Shown: positions 24,770 through 34,334, numbered from the stretch's first letter. The stretch: DNA of 53,733 nucleotides from Micromonospora sp. RP3T (GCF_003027925.1 NZ_PYPS01000047.1:1-53733), one strand, 5' to 3'. Notes: generated by a model from the sequence alone, not told the origin. Program-made: numbers and translations.

Positions 24770-26230
24770 ATGAGCGCTCATGACGTCCTCGGTCCGGGCC
24801 AGAAGGGCCTCTTCATCGGCGGTAGTTGGCGCGAAGCGGAGGGCGGCGAAACGTTCGCCGTCCACGACCCGGCCGACGGCTCGGTGCTCGCGCGCGTCGC
24901 GGACGCAACTGTCGGCGACGCGATGGATGCGCTCGACGCGGCCGTCGCTGCGCAGGCCGGCTGGGCGCGTACGGCGCCCCGCCATCGCAGTGAGATCCTG
25001 CGCCGAGCGTTCGAGCTGATCAATGCGCGCGCCCACGACCTGGCCGAACTGATGAGCCTCGAGATGGGCAAGACCATCGCGGAGGCGAAGGGCGAGGTGG
25101 CGTACGGCAACGAGTTCTTCCGGTGGTTCTCCGAGGAGGCCGTGCGGATCCACGGCCGGTGGATGCAGAACCCCGCTGGCGGCTCCCGCCTGCTGACCGT
25201 CAAGAAACCCGTCGGCCCGTGCCTCTTCGTCACGCCCTGGAACTTCCCGCTCGCCATGGGTACGCGCAAGATCGGTCCGGCCGTCGCGGCTGGCTGCACC
25301 ATGGTCGTCAAGCCGGCCGAGCTCACCCCGCTGGCCATGTTGGCGCTGGCGGGCATCCTCGCCGAGGCCGGTCTGCCCGACGGCGTCCTCAACGTGATTC
25401 CGACGACCCGCGCAGCCGACATCTCGACGGCCCTCATGGCCGACGATCGGCTCCGGAAGGTGTCCTTCACCGGATCCACCGCGGTGGGCCGCCAGTTGGT
25501 GAGGCAGTCCGCGGACCAGTTGCCGCGGGTCAGCATGGAACTCGGCGGTAACGCTCCGTTCATCCTCTTCGAGGACGCCGACGTCGATGCCGCCGTCGAG
25601 GGCGCGATGGTCGCGAAGATGCGCAACATGGGCGAGGCCTGCACCGCCGCAAACCGCTTCCTCGTGCACGCCGACGTGGCACAGGAGTTCGCCGAGAAGC
25701 TCGCCACCCGGATGGGGAAACTCGTCGTGGGCCGTGGGCAGGACGCCGGCGTCGATGTCGGCCCGCTCATCGAGGAGAAGGCCGTCCGGTCGGTCGACCA
25801 GCTCGTCACGGACGCCGTCCACGACGGCGCCCGCGTGCTCACCGGCGGCACCGCGCCGGATGGGCCGGGCTTCTTCTACCGCCCCACCGTGCTGATCGAC
25901 GTGCACCCGGAGTCGGAGATCAACAGCCGGGAGATCTTCGGTCCAGTCGCTCCGATCGTCACCTTCACCACCGAGGAGGAGGCCGTCGCCCGGGCCAACG
26001 CGACCGAGTACGGCCTGGCCGCCTACGTCTACACCCGCGACCTGTCCCGCGCGATCCGCATGGCGGAGTCGCTGGAGTGCGGCATGGTCGGCATCAACAG
26101 CGGCCTCATCTCCAACGCCGCCGCGCCCTTCGGTGGGGTGAAGGCATCGGGGTTCGGCCGCGAGGGTGGCTTCGAGGGGATCGAGGAGTACCTCGAGACG
26201 ACGTACGTCGCCCTCCCTGCCGGCTGGTAG
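24770..26230 (+). CDS. NAD(P)-dependent aldehyde dehydrogenase, succinate-semialdehyde-type
   Basis: 486 aa, GGAGG before the ATG. All ALDH landmarks are present: TPWNFP with N158, VVKPAE with K181, FTGSTAVGRQL near 233-243, general base E257 in MELGGN and catalytic C291 in GEACTAANR. C291 is preceded by EA rather than the GQ of many ALDHs; this and overall similarity suggest the succinate/glutarate-semialdehyde dehydrogenase (GabD-like) group. It oxidises an aldehyde to the acid in the cytoplasm. It stands 297 nt upstream of the ABC-transporter operon and may feed on its products, but it has its own leader. Confidence 0.88.
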   Translation: MSAHDVLGPGQKGLFIGGSWREAEGGETFAVHDPADGSVLARVADATVGDAMDALDAAVAAQAGWARTAPRHRSEILRRAFELINARAHDLAELMSLEMGKTIAEAKGEVAYGNEFFRWFSEEAVRIHGRWMQNPAGGSRLLTVKKPVGPCLFVTPWNFPLAMGTRKIGPAVAAGCTMVVKPAELTPLAMLALAGILAEAGLPDGVLNVIPTTRAADISTALMADDRLRKVSFTGSTAVGRQLVRQSADQLPRVSMELGGNAPFILFEDADVDAAVEGAMVAKMRNMGEACTAANRFLVHADVAQEFAEKLATRMGKLVVGRGQDAGVDVGPLIEEKAVRSVDQLVTDAVHDGARVLTGGTAPDGPGFFYRPTVLIDVHPESEINSREIFGPVAPIVTFTTEEEAVARANATEYGLAAYVYTRDLSRAIRMAESLECGMVGINSGLISNAAAPFGGVKASGFGREGGFEGIEEYLETTYVALPAGW

Positions 26231-26442
26231 GCGCCGCTGAGGCGGGCCGGCGCCGGCGTCGCGTCGCTCGCCACGAGGGGTGACCGACTCCGCGCGGCGG
26301 CCCCGGCGTTCTACCAGGATCCGGGCATGCCGGCGCTGCCGCTGGTCCGCTACCGCCTGGCGCTCTGACGTCCGACGCGCCGACTGGCCGTCCGGGGTGG
26401 CCAGTCGACCCGCAGCACTACGGAGAGTAGTGGCTTGCGCTC

Positions 26443-26470
26443 TTGCGCTTTACCTATCTTTCGATAGGCT
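26443..26470 (+). promoter_or_regulatory. Candidate promoter with overlapping palindromic TetR operator
   Basis: CCTATC-TTTC-GATAGG at 26453-26468 is a perfect 6+4+6 palindrome. It overlaps a possible -10 (TAGGCT, 26465-26470) placed 16 nt from TTGCGC (26443-26448). The position, 58 nt before the permease start, suits repression by the TetR protein at the operon's end. Confidence 0.45.
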
Positions 26471-26527
26471 GCGGTGCACTCGCCACCCGCGTAACGCATC
26501 CGAGGTGGTCGGCCCGAGAGGGCGGAG

Positions 26528-27484
26528 ATGAACGAGACACCCACGCGGGACGACACGTCCCGCTCCGAGCAACAGGCCCGGTCGTCGGCTCGACCGGCCC
26601 TGACCGTACGTCCGCTGCGGCATCCCTGGCGGTGGGTCTGCGCCCTGGTGGTGCTGACCGTCGCCGCCGCGATGCTGTCCTCGCTGCTGCGGAACCCGAA
26701 CGTCAACTGGCCGGTGGTGCGCGACTACCTGTTCGCCCCGGTGACGCTCGACGGCGTCGTGGTGACGCTCTACCTGACCGCCCTGGCCATGGTCATCGGC
26801 ATCGTCGGGGGCACCGCGGTAGCGATCATGAGATTGTCGACGAACCCGGTCCTGTCCGGGCTCGCACGCGCCTTCATCTGGTTCTTCCGCGGCACCCCGG
26901 TACTGGTGCAGATCATTTTCTGGGGCTACCTGGGCGCGTTGTACCCGACGCTCCAACTGGGGATCCCGTTCACCGACGTGGTCTTCCTGGAGGGCCGCAC
27001 CAGTGACATCATCACCCCGTTCCTGGCCGCGACGCTGGCGCTCGGCCTCAACGAGGTCGCGTACGCCGCCGAGATCGTGCGCGGCGGGATCAGTTCAGTG
27101 GAGCGCGGCCAGACCGAGGCGGCGCTGTCGCTGGCGATGACCCCCGCGGCGACGATGCGGCGGGTCGTGCTGCCCCAGGCGATGCGGGTGATCATCCCGC
27201 CGATGGGCAACGAGGTCATCACGATGCTCAAGACCACCGCCCTGGTCTCGGTCATCGCCGGCCAGGACCTGATGACGAACCTGCAGCGCATCTACTCCCA
27301 GAACTACCAGGTCATCCCGCTGCTCGTGGTGGCCGCGCTCTGGTACCTCGCGCTGACCACGTTGCTGTCCCTCCCGCAGGCCTGGCTGGAACGCCGGTTC
27401 GGCCGCGGTCACCTGGCCGCATCCCCGTCCATGTGGTCCCGGCTGCTCGGCCTGCGGGCCCGGCGTACCGCGAAGGAGGCGTGA
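26528..27484 (+). CDS. Polar amino-acid ABC transporter permease (HisM/GlnP type)
   Basis: 318 aa, ATG preceded by GGCGGAG. A 40-residue polar N-terminal extension is followed by a first membrane segment (about 42-58) and the transmembrane permease domain, with the family motif FIWFFRGTPVLVQIIFWG and the EAA-type coupling loop near EAALSLAMTPAATMRRVVLPQA. It forms the membrane channel for an amino-acid-like substrate. The stop overlaps the ATPase start by one base (TGATG). It is the first gene of a seven-gene coupled operon. Confidence 0.92.
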   Translation: MNETPTRDDTSRSEQQARSSARPALTVRPLRHPWRWVCALVVLTVAAAMLSSLLRNPNVNWPVVRDYLFAPVTLDGVVVTLYLTALAMVIGIVGGTAVAIMRLSTNPVLSGLARAFIWFFRGTPVLVQIIFWGYLGALYPTLQLGIPFTDVVFLEGRTSDIITPFLAATLALGLNEVAYAAEIVRGGISSVERGQTEAALSLAMTPAATMRRVVLPQAMRVIIPPMGNEVITMLKTTALVSVIAGQDLMTNLQRIYSQNYQVIPLLVVAALWYLALTTLLSLPQAWLERRFGRGHLAASPSMWSRLLGLRARRTAKEA

Positions 27485-28266
27485 TGAGCGCGGGACCGAC
27501 CCCACCGGACGTCGTCGTACGAGCCGTCGACGTCCGCAAGAGCTTCGGCCGGCTGGAGGTGCTGCGCGGCATCGATCTCCAGGTGCCTCGCGGCGGCGTG
27601 TTGTGCCTGTTGGGCCCCAGCGGTTCGGGCAAGTCCACCTTCCTGCGCTGCGTCAACCACCTGGAGAAGATCGACTCCGGCAGCCTGGAGGTGGCGGGCG
27701 AGTACATCGGCTACCGCCGCGTCGGCGACCATCTCCAGGAACTCCCGCAGCGGAAGATCGCCCGCCAGCGCACCTCGGTGGGCATGGTCTTTCAGCAGTT
27801 CAACCTCTTTCCGCACATGAAGGTGCTGGACAACGTGGTCGAGGCGCCGATCCGGGTGCGTCGTGAGTCGCGGGCCGAGGCCCGCGCGCACGGTCTGGAG
27901 CTGCTCGAACGGGTCGGCCTGGCGGACAAGGCGCAGGCGTTTCCCCGTCAACTCTCCGGTGGCCAGCAGCAGCGGGTGGCGATCGCCCGGGCACTGGCGA
28001 TGCGCCCGCAACTGATGCTCTTCGACGAACCCACGAGCGCCCTTGATCCGGAGTTGGTCGGTGACGTGCTCGACGTGATGAAGCAGCTCGCCGCCGACGG
28101 CATGACGATGATCGTGGTCACCCACGAGATCAACTTCGCCCGCGAGGTCGCCGACACCGTGACCTTCATGGACGACGGCGTGGTGGTGGAGTCCGGGCCG
28201 CCAGCCCAGGTCATCGACCACCCGACCAACGCCCGCACCCGGTCGTTCCTCTCCAAAGTCCTCTGA
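27484..28266 (+). CDS. Polar amino-acid ABC transporter ATP-binding protein (GlnQ/HisP type)
   Basis: 260 aa. Walker A is GPSGSGKS at 44-51, the Q-loop is VFQQFNLFPH, the signature is LSGGQQQRVAIARAL, Walker B is LMLFDEPTSALD and the H-loop is VVTHE. It is a full-length nucleotide-binding subunit for the adjacent permease. An in-frame GTG further upstream lies inside the permease gene; the ATG overlapping the permease stop is the sensible start. Confidence 0.94.
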   Translation: MSAGPTPPDVVVRAVDVRKSFGRLEVLRGIDLQVPRGGVLCLLGPSGSGKSTFLRCVNHLEKIDSGSLEVAGEYIGYRRVGDHLQELPQRKIARQRTSVGMVFQQFNLFPHMKVLDNVVEAPIRVRRESRAEARAHGLELLERVGLADKAQAFPRQLSGGQQQRVAIARALAMRPQLMLFDEPTSALDPELVGDVLDVMKQLAADGMTMIVVTHEINFAREVADTVTFMDDGVVVESGPPAQVIDHPTNARTRSFLSKVL

Positions 28267-28285
28267 CCCCGCCGGGAGACCGCAC

Positions 28286-29518
28286 ATGCCGCAGCCCACC
28301 ATCCTGACCAACGTGTCCCTGTTCGACGGCACCGGCGACGAACTCGCCGAGGGGGTCACCGTCGTCGTCGCCGACGGCCTGATCCAGGAGGTCCACACCG
28401 ACGGCGCGGGCACCTCGACCGTCGGCGACCGGATCGACGGCGGCGGCGCGACGGTGCTGCCCGGACTGATCGACGCCCACGTGCACATCGGCGCCGTCGA
28501 CGTCTACTTCGAGACCCAGGCCGACCGGTACAGCCCCAGCCTGATGGCGTTCAAGATGGCGCACCGGCTGCGTCACGTGCTCGACCTGGGCTACACCACC
28601 GTGCGGGACTGCGGCGGCACCGACTGGGGCTTCAAGCAGGCCGTCGAGCAGCGGATGATCCCCGGACCGCGGATCGTCATCAGCAACCGGATGCTCAGCC
28701 AGACCGGCGGGCACGGCGACATGCGCTCGCGGGCCCAGACCGAGGAACCGTGCCGCGGCGGCCACTACGGCATGGTGTTCTCCATCGCCGACGGGGTGAG
28801 CGAGGTCCGCCGCGCCGTACGCGAACAGGTCCGGATGGGCGCGGACTTCGTCAAGGTGATGGCCAGCGGCGGCGCCGCCTCACCGACCGACAAGCTCGAC
28901 CGGCCGCAGTACTCCGAGGAGGAACTGCGGATCATCGTCGAGGAGGCGGAGATGGCCGGCGTCCCGGTCGCCGCGCACGCCCTCCCGTCGATCGCCATCA
29001 CCCGCGCCGTGCGGGCCGGCGCGCGCACCATCGAGCACGGCAACTTCCTCGACGACGAGGCCGCCGCCCTGATGGCGGCGCACGACACCTTCCTGGTGCC
29101 CACGGTCGCCACCTACGTGATGGCCAGCCGGCACCCCGAGCGCTACGACTACCCCCCGGAGATCACCGAAAAGGTCGACAGCGCCGCCGCCGCAGCCCTG
29201 CACTCGCTGGAGGTGGCCGCCCGGCACGGGGTTCGGATGGGCTCCGGCAGCGACCTGCTCGGTGAGGAGATCGCCTGGCTCAACCACGAGTTGGAGCTCA
29301 AGGCGGACGTCCTCGGCGCCGCAGCGACCCTGCGCAGCGCCACCTCGGTCAACGCCGAGTTGATCGGCCGCGACGATCTCGGCGTCGTCGCACCGGGTCG
29401 CCGCGCCGACCTGCTGATCGTCAACGGGGACCCGCTGACCGACATCTCCGTCCTCGGCGCCCCGGGCGCCGTGCGACTGGTGATGAAGGACGGCGAAACG
29501 CACCGCAACACTCTCTGA
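28286..29518 (+). CDS. Metal-dependent amidohydrolase (Xaa-Pro dipeptidase/imidazolonepropionase-like)
   Basis: 410 aa. DAHVHIG supplies the H65/H67 metal pair; FVKVMASGG gives the bridging lysine; AAHALP and IEHGNF give the other histidines; SGSDLL gives the catalytic aspartate. This is the complete set of the amidohydrolase superfamily branch that includes carboxypeptidase-like Xaa-Pro and N-acyl amino-acid hydrolases. No signal peptide, so it acts in the cytoplasm, presumably on the compound brought in by the neighbouring transporter. It begins 20 nt after the ATPase gene and ends 22 nt before the binding-protein gene. Confidence 0.9.
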   Translation: MPQPTILTNVSLFDGTGDELAEGVTVVVADGLIQEVHTDGAGTSTVGDRIDGGGATVLPGLIDAHVHIGAVDVYFETQADRYSPSLMAFKMAHRLRHVLDLGYTTVRDCGGTDWGFKQAVEQRMIPGPRIVISNRMLSQTGGHGDMRSRAQTEEPCRGGHYGMVFSIADGVSEVRRAVREQVRMGADFVKVMASGGAASPTDKLDRPQYSEEELRIIVEEAEMAGVPVAAHALPSIAITRAVRAGARTIEHGNFLDDEAAALMAAHDTFLVPTVATYVMASRHPERYDYPPEITEKVDSAAAAALHSLEVAARHGVRMGSGSDLLGEEIAWLNHELELKADVLGAAATLRSATSVNAELIGRDDLGVVAPGRRADLLIVNGDPLTDISVLGAPGAVRLVMKDGETHRNTL

Positions 29519-29540
29519 TCCTCTCCGTCAAGGAGCAGTC

Positions 29541-30491
29541 ATGCGTCCCACCCTCCGCCTCCTGACCACCGTCGTCGCCGGCAGCATGCTGGCCACCCTC
29601 GCCCTGACCGGCTGCGGGTCCGACTCCACCGACGCGTCGGCGCCCGCCGACGCCGCCGTCACGATCAACGGCCTGACGGTACGTACCGACGCCGAGGCCG
29701 CGAAGACACTCCCGGCGCAGTACAAGACGTCGATCCGGATCGTCACCTCCGCGCCCTACCCGCCGTTCGAGTACTTCGACGCCGAGCAGAAGCTCATCGG
29801 CCTGGACGTCGACCTGGGCAACGCGATCGCCGCGACACTGGGCACCAGGGCCGAGTGGACCTCGGTCGACTACAACGCCGTCATCCCCGCGCTCCAGGCC
29901 GGCAAGCACGACATGGTGCTGGCCAGCATCGGTGACACCCCCGAGCGGGAGAAGGTGCTCGACTTCGTCAACTACTCGAAGCAGGGCCAGATCCTGCTGG
30001 TGGCCAAGGGCAACCCGGAGAAGATCAACGACATCCGGGACATGTGCGGCCGGACGCTCTCGGTCGAGGGCGGCAACGTCAACGACGGCTACTTCAAGGA
30101 CCTGGACGCGTACTGCACCGGGCAGAACAAGTCGAAGATGGCCGTCAAGGAACTGCCCAAGACCTCCGACGCGCTGCTTGCGCTCAAGAGCGGGCAGGCC
30201 GCCGCGGTCTACCTCGGCGTCGCCACCGCCGCCGACCTGAAGACCAAGGCCGAGGGCGCGGCGTACGACATCGTGACGCCCGCCGACCGGCCGTTCGGAT
30301 ACCTGCCCCGCTGGGTCGGTGCCGGCATCCCGAAGAACGCGCCCGAGCTGCGTGACGCGGTGGCCGCCGCGCTGAAGAAGCTGCTCGCCGACGGCACGAT
30401 CAAGGCCCTGTACGCCAAGTACGGCCAGGAGCGGATCCTGGTGGACACGATCGAGATCAACAAGATCGTCGACGAGCCGCTGTTCTCGTGA
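29541..30491 (+). CDS. Extracellular solute-binding lipoprotein (family 3)
   Basis: 316 aa with AAGGAG before the ATG. Lipoprotein signal with lipobox LALTGC. The mature protein is a family-3 amino-acid-binding fold (YPPFEYFDAEQKLIGLDVDL, then DFVNYSKQGQILLVAKG, then LKSGQAAAVYLGVAT). It would capture the substrate and pass it to the permease. The stop overlaps the next gene's GTG (GTGA). Confidence 0.93.
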   Translation: MRPTLRLLTTVVAGSMLATLALTGCGSDSTDASAPADAAVTINGLTVRTDAEAAKTLPAQYKTSIRIVTSAPYPPFEYFDAEQKLIGLDVDLGNAIAATLGTRAEWTSVDYNAVIPALQAGKHDMVLASIGDTPEREKVLDFVNYSKQGQILLVAKGNPEKINDIRDMCGRTLSVEGGNVNDGYFKDLDAYCTGQNKSKMAVKELPKTSDALLALKSGQAAAVYLGVATAADLKTKAEGAAYDIVTPADRPFGYLPRWVGAGIPKNAPELRDAVAAALKKLLADGTIKALYAKYGQERILVDTIEINKIVDEPLFS

Positions 30492-31402
30492 CCGACGACA
30501 GCGGCACCCCCGCCCAGGGGACACCACCGTGGCGGTGGCCCCTGGGCGGGGTCACCGCCGAGGTCGACCGGGTCCGGGCCGGCCGCCGCGCCGCACCGTG
30601 GCCGGGCCACGCGCGGGTGGCGGTGGCCCTGTCGTTCGACGTGGACCACGAGACGCCGTGGTTGCGCGAGGGTCAGCTCTGGCCCGGGCTCCTCTCGGCC
30701 GGCGAGTACGGCTCCCGGCGCGGCCTGCCCCGGATCCTCGACCTGCTCGACCGGCTCGCTGTGCCGGCGACCTTCTTCGTTCCCGCGGTCGCCGCGTCAC
30801 TGCATCCCGGGGACGTACGCGCAGTCGTCGCGGGTGGCCACGAGATCGCCGCGCACGGCTGGATCCACGAACGTCCGGAACTGCTCGACCGGGACGAGGA
30901 GGCGCACCTGCTGGCCCGCTCCCTCGACGAGTTGGAGCGACTGAGCGGAACCCGCCCGGTCGGGCAGCGCACCCCCTCGCTCGGCACCTCCCGGCACACC
31001 CTGCACGTCGCACGCGACGCCGGACTGCGTTACGACTCCTCGCTGATGGCCGACGACGACCCGTACGAACTGCTGCTCGACGGCGTACCGTCCGGGCTGG
31101 CCGAGATTCCGGTGGACTGGGCCCGCGACGACGCCGCGTTCCTGGTCATGGACCGGCACGCCGCGCTGCGGCCGGTGCCCGACCCGGGCGCGCTCGGGAC
31201 GGCGTGGCGGCGCGAGTACCAGGCGGCCCGGGCCGAGCGCGGCCTGTTCCAGCTCACTCTGCACCCGGACCTGATCGGCCGGCGCGGGCCGCTCGCGGTG
31301 CTGGCCGCGTTGCTCGACCACATCTGCCAGGACGACGCGGTGTGGTTCGCCACCCACCGGGACCTGGCCGCACATACCCTCACCGCCGGAGGCCCCCGAT
31401 GA
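30488..31402 (+). CDS. Polysaccharide deacetylase/PuuE-like amide hydrolase
   Basis: 304 aa, GTG start overlapping the previous stop. NodB-homology motifs are SFDVDHE (about 49-55), PATFFVP and GGHEIAAHGWIHE. The lack of any secretion signal and the company of amino-acid transport and hydrolase genes favour the cytoplasmic PuuE-like branch, which cuts C-N bonds in small amide or imide compounds, over cell-wall deacetylases. The first about 45 residues look disordered. Substrate unknown. Confidence 0.85.
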   Translation: MTDDSGTPAQGTPPWRWPLGGVTAEVDRVRAGRRAAPWPGHARVAVALSFDVDHETPWLREGQLWPGLLSAGEYGSRRGLPRILDLLDRLAVPATFFVPAVAASLHPGDVRAVVAGGHEIAAHGWIHERPELLDRDEEAHLLARSLDELERLSGTRPVGQRTPSLGTSRHTLHVARDAGLRYDSSLMADDDPYELLLDGVPSGLAEIPVDWARDDAAFLVMDRHAALRPVPDPGALGTAWRREYQAARAERGLFQLTLHPDLIGRRGPLAVLAALLDHICQDDAVWFATHRDLAAHTLTAGGPR

Positions 31403-33462
31403 CCACCACCCCGGACGACCTCGGCTGGCTGCGCGATCCCGGCCGCGGGCCGGCGCTGCGCGACTTCCTGCGCCGCGAGCGGACCTTCCACGACGACCAG
31501 GCCCGGCGGTACGCCGGCCGCCAGGAGGCGCTGACCCGCCGCGCCCACGAACTGCTCCCGGCGACGGCCACCACGCCGACGTGGTCCGCCGGGGACGCGA
31601 CCTTCCACTGGCACTGGCCGGACCGCGCCGAACACCCCCGACTGGTCCGCGCCCGGGCCGGCCGCCCGCCCGGAGCGGCCCCCGACGAGCAGGTCGTGCT
31701 CGACGTGGCCGAGTTGTCCGACACCGGGTTCGTCCGGCTCGGCGACGCGGCCGTCGACCCCACCGGCGAACTGCTCGCCTACACCCTCGACACCACCGGC
31801 GGCGAGGCCTACCAGCTCCGGGTCCGCGAGTTGGGCACCGGCCGGGAGCGGACGCTGTCCGACCGGGTCTACTACGGACTCCTCTGGAGCCCGGACGGGC
31901 AACGGCTGCTGTCGGTCACGCACGACGCGGCCGACCGCCCGTACCAGCTCTGGTGTCACCGTCCGAGGCACGGCGGCCCGCCGGTGCTGCTGCACCAGGA
32001 GGACGACGAGCGTTTCCACCTCGACCTGCGCACCAGCGGCGACGGCCGGTACGCCGTCCTGCGCGCCGCCGCCCGGCTGACCGCCGAGGAGTGGCTGCTC
32101 GACCTGACCACCGCCGCCGGCGAGACGCGCAGCGCTGGCGGGCGCACCGAGGGGCACGACTACTTCGTCGAACCGCTGCTGCTGCACGGGCAGCCACACC
32201 TCGTGGTCGGTGCCGAGACCGGCGACGACGGATACGCGGTCGCCCTGCACCGGGGGCACCGGGCGGACACCGATCCGATCCGGATCCTGCTGCCGCCCGC
32301 ACCCACCCGACGCCCGCGCACCCTGACCGGCCACGACGGCCTAGTGGTCGGCACCGGTCGGCAGGGCGGCCAGCCGACGCTGTGGGTGCTCGACCCCGAA
32401 CGTGTCGGGCCGGTCACCGAGCACACCGCCGAGCCGGGCACCACCTTCACCGTCGGCCCGTACGACAGCCCGACCGGCACCGTCTGCCTCGCCGTCCAGG
32501 GCCTACGGGAGGCACCCCGGTTCGACACCCTGGATCTCCGCACCGGCGCGGTCACCGCCCGGCTCGCCGCCGCGCCGACTGCCGTGGCGGCGCCGACGCT
32601 CGTCGAGCAGCTCACCGTCACGGCCCGCGACGGTACCCGGGTGCCGATCACCGTGCTACGCCGTCAGGACGTGCCGCTGGACGGCACCGCCCCGTGCCTG
32701 CTGTACGGCTACGGCGCGTGGGAGACCGTCATCGAACCCACGTTCGAGCCCGCCCGCCTGGCGCTGGTCGAGGCCGGCGTGGTCCACGCGCACGCGCACG
32801 TGCGCGGCGGCGGTGAGCTCGGGCGGGCCTGGTGGCGTGCCGGCCGGACGGCGGACAAGCACCGCACGTTCGACGACTTCGTGGACGTCGCCCGGCACCT
32901 GGGTGCCGGCCTGGTCGACCCCGGCCGGATCGTCGCCCGGGGACTGTCCGCCGGCGGCCTACTCACGGGCGCCGCCTACAGCCTGGCCCCGGACCTGTTC
33001 GCCGGCGTCATCGCCGAGGCGCCCTTCGTCGACCCGGTCACCACCATGTCTGACCCGACCGCGCCCCTGGTCGTGGTGGAGCGCGACGAGTGGGGCGACC
33101 CGCGCCGGGAGCGGGACCTGCGGTGGATGCTGTCCTGGTCCCCGTACGACAATCCGCCGCCACCCGGCGTGCGGCCCCGGTTGCTGATCACCTCCGCGCT
33201 CAACGATCCGCGCGTATCGGTCTGGGAACCCGCGCGCTGGGCCGCGCGGCTCCGCGCCGACGAGACCGACCCGACCGCCGTGCTGTTCCGCGTCGACCTG
33301 ACCGCCCGCGGGCACTGGGCGCCGCCCGGCCGAGGCGAAACAGCGGCCTTCCACGCCGCCCTCCTCGCCTGGGCGGCTGACACGATGGACCTGCCGATGC
33401 CCGGTGGCACGGCCACCGGCCACCGGTTGACGTCGCACGGGCAGGAAGGACTTCGACAGTGA
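31399..33462 (+). CDS. Prolyl oligopeptidase-family serine peptidase (S9A, oligopeptidase B-like)
   Basis: 687 aa, ATG overlapping the previous stop (ATGA). An N-terminal beta-propeller region is followed by an alpha/beta-hydrolase domain with nucleophile S517 in RGLSAGGLL, D603 in LNDPRV and H639 in RGHWAP. The Ser motif has Leu where most relatives have Arg (GRSAGG). It should hydrolyse short peptides in the cytoplasm. The stop overlaps the TetR start (GTGA). Confidence 0.92.
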   Translation: MTTTPDDLGWLRDPGRGPALRDFLRRERTFHDDQARRYAGRQEALTRRAHELLPATATTPTWSAGDATFHWHWPDRAEHPRLVRARAGRPPGAAPDEQVVLDVAELSDTGFVRLGDAAVDPTGELLAYTLDTTGGEAYQLRVRELGTGRERTLSDRVYYGLLWSPDGQRLLSVTHDAADRPYQLWCHRPRHGGPPVLLHQEDDERFHLDLRTSGDGRYAVLRAAARLTAEEWLLDLTTAAGETRSAGGRTEGHDYFVEPLLLHGQPHLVVGAETGDDGYAVALHRGHRADTDPIRILLPPAPTRRPRTLTGHDGLVVGTGRQGGQPTLWVLDPERVGPVTEHTAEPGTTFTVGPYDSPTGTVCLAVQGLREAPRFDTLDLRTGAVTARLAAAPTAVAAPTLVEQLTVTARDGTRVPITVLRRQDVPLDGTAPCLLYGYGAWETVIEPTFEPARLALVEAGVVHAHAHVRGGGELGRAWWRAGRTADKHRTFDDFVDVARHLGAGLVDPGRIVARGLSAGGLLTGAAYSLAPDLFAGVIAEAPFVDPVTTMSDPTAPLVVVERDEWGDPRRERDLRWMLSWSPYDNPPPPGVRPRLLITSALNDPRVSVWEPARWAARLRADETDPTAVLFRVDLTARGHWAPPGRGETAAFHAALLAWAADTMDLPMPGGTATGHRLTSHGQEGLRQ

Positions 33463-34124
33463 CCACGTCCAAGCAGGCGGCGCCCCGACCTACGCGGGGC
33501 GCCGCGACCCGGCAGAAGATCCTGGTGGAGGCGTCCCGGCAGTTCGCCGTCCGCGGCTACTACGGCACGGCCACCCGGGACATCGCCGAGGCGGTGGGCG
33601 TACGCCAGCCGTCGCTGTTCTTCCACTTCCCCAACAAGCAGGCGATCGTGGAGGAGTTGCTGCGATACAGCCTGGAGCGGCCCACCGAGGTCGCCCGGCA
33701 GGTGCTCGCGCTGCCGCAACCGGCGGCGATGCGCATCTACCGGTACGTGTGGTTCGACACCCATCACCTGCTCGCGTCGCCCTACGACCTGACCGGCGTG
33801 CACCGGGACGAGCTGATGGACGCGCCCGACTTCCACGAGTGGCGGGAGAAGGCCCACAAGCTGCGCCGGGACATCCAGGAACTGGTCCGGGCGGGGCACG
33901 TCGACGGCTCGCTGCGGCCGGTCGACCCGGTGCTGGCCCAGGAACTCATCTCCGGCATGAACCTGAACACGATCCGGATGGCCCACGCCGGTCGACCGAC
34001 GCCACGGGTGGACGTGCCCACGTTCGTCGCCGAGTTCACGCTGCGCGCCGTCCTCGCCGATGTGACCACACTGCCGGAGGTCGCGGTCGGTGCGATGGCC
34101 CTGCCGCTGGATCCCGCGTCCTGA
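33459..34124 (+). CDS. TetR-family transcriptional regulator
   Basis: 221 aa, GTG start coupled to the peptidase gene. A classic N-terminal HTH runs over about 19-66 (ASRQFAVRGYYGTATRDIAE, then VRQPSLFFHFPNKQAIVEEL), followed by a helical ligand-binding domain with a DTHHLLASPYDL segment. As the last gene of the operon it probably represses it; the palindrome at 26453-26468 before the permease gene is the candidate operator. The ligand is likely the transported compound or a breakdown product. Confidence 0.9.
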   Translation: MTTSKQAAPRPTRGAATRQKILVEASRQFAVRGYYGTATRDIAEAVGVRQPSLFFHFPNKQAIVEELLRYSLERPTEVARQVLALPQPAAMRIYRYVWFDTHHLLASPYDLTGVHRDELMDAPDFHEWREKAHKLRRDIQELVRAGHVDGSLRPVDPVLAQELISGMNLNTIRMAHAGRPTPRVDVPTFVAEFTLRAVLADVTTLPEVAVGAMALPLDPAS

Positions 34125-34186
34125 GAGGACGCCGGGGCCTGCGGATCGAGTCGCGGGACACGTGGGGCGGTATCTCCGACAAGCTC

Positions 34187-34228
34187 GACCGGGACCGGGA
34201 CCGGGACCGGGACCGGGACCGGGACCGG
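34187..34228 (+). repeat. Hexanucleotide repeat, seven copies of GACCGG
   Basis: Seven exact tandem copies in the 210-nt intergenic region between the convergent tetR and kinase genes. Such arrays vary in number by slippage. No function is evident. Confidence 0.9.
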
Positions 34229-34334
34229 TCGCGTCACGGCGACCGCGCACGGCGGGCGGACCGCCGACGGCGCCGGTGCGGGGTGGCCGCGGTCGACGGC
34301 CGGCCGGGCACACCACCGGTGGGATCGTCGGCGA

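Noticed and set aside
30529..31398. Upstream extension of the S9 peptidase frame through the deacetylase gene
   Set aside because: The stretch is Arg/Pro/Gly shadow sequence. The ATG at 31399 overlaps the deacetylase stop and gives a normal-length enzyme.
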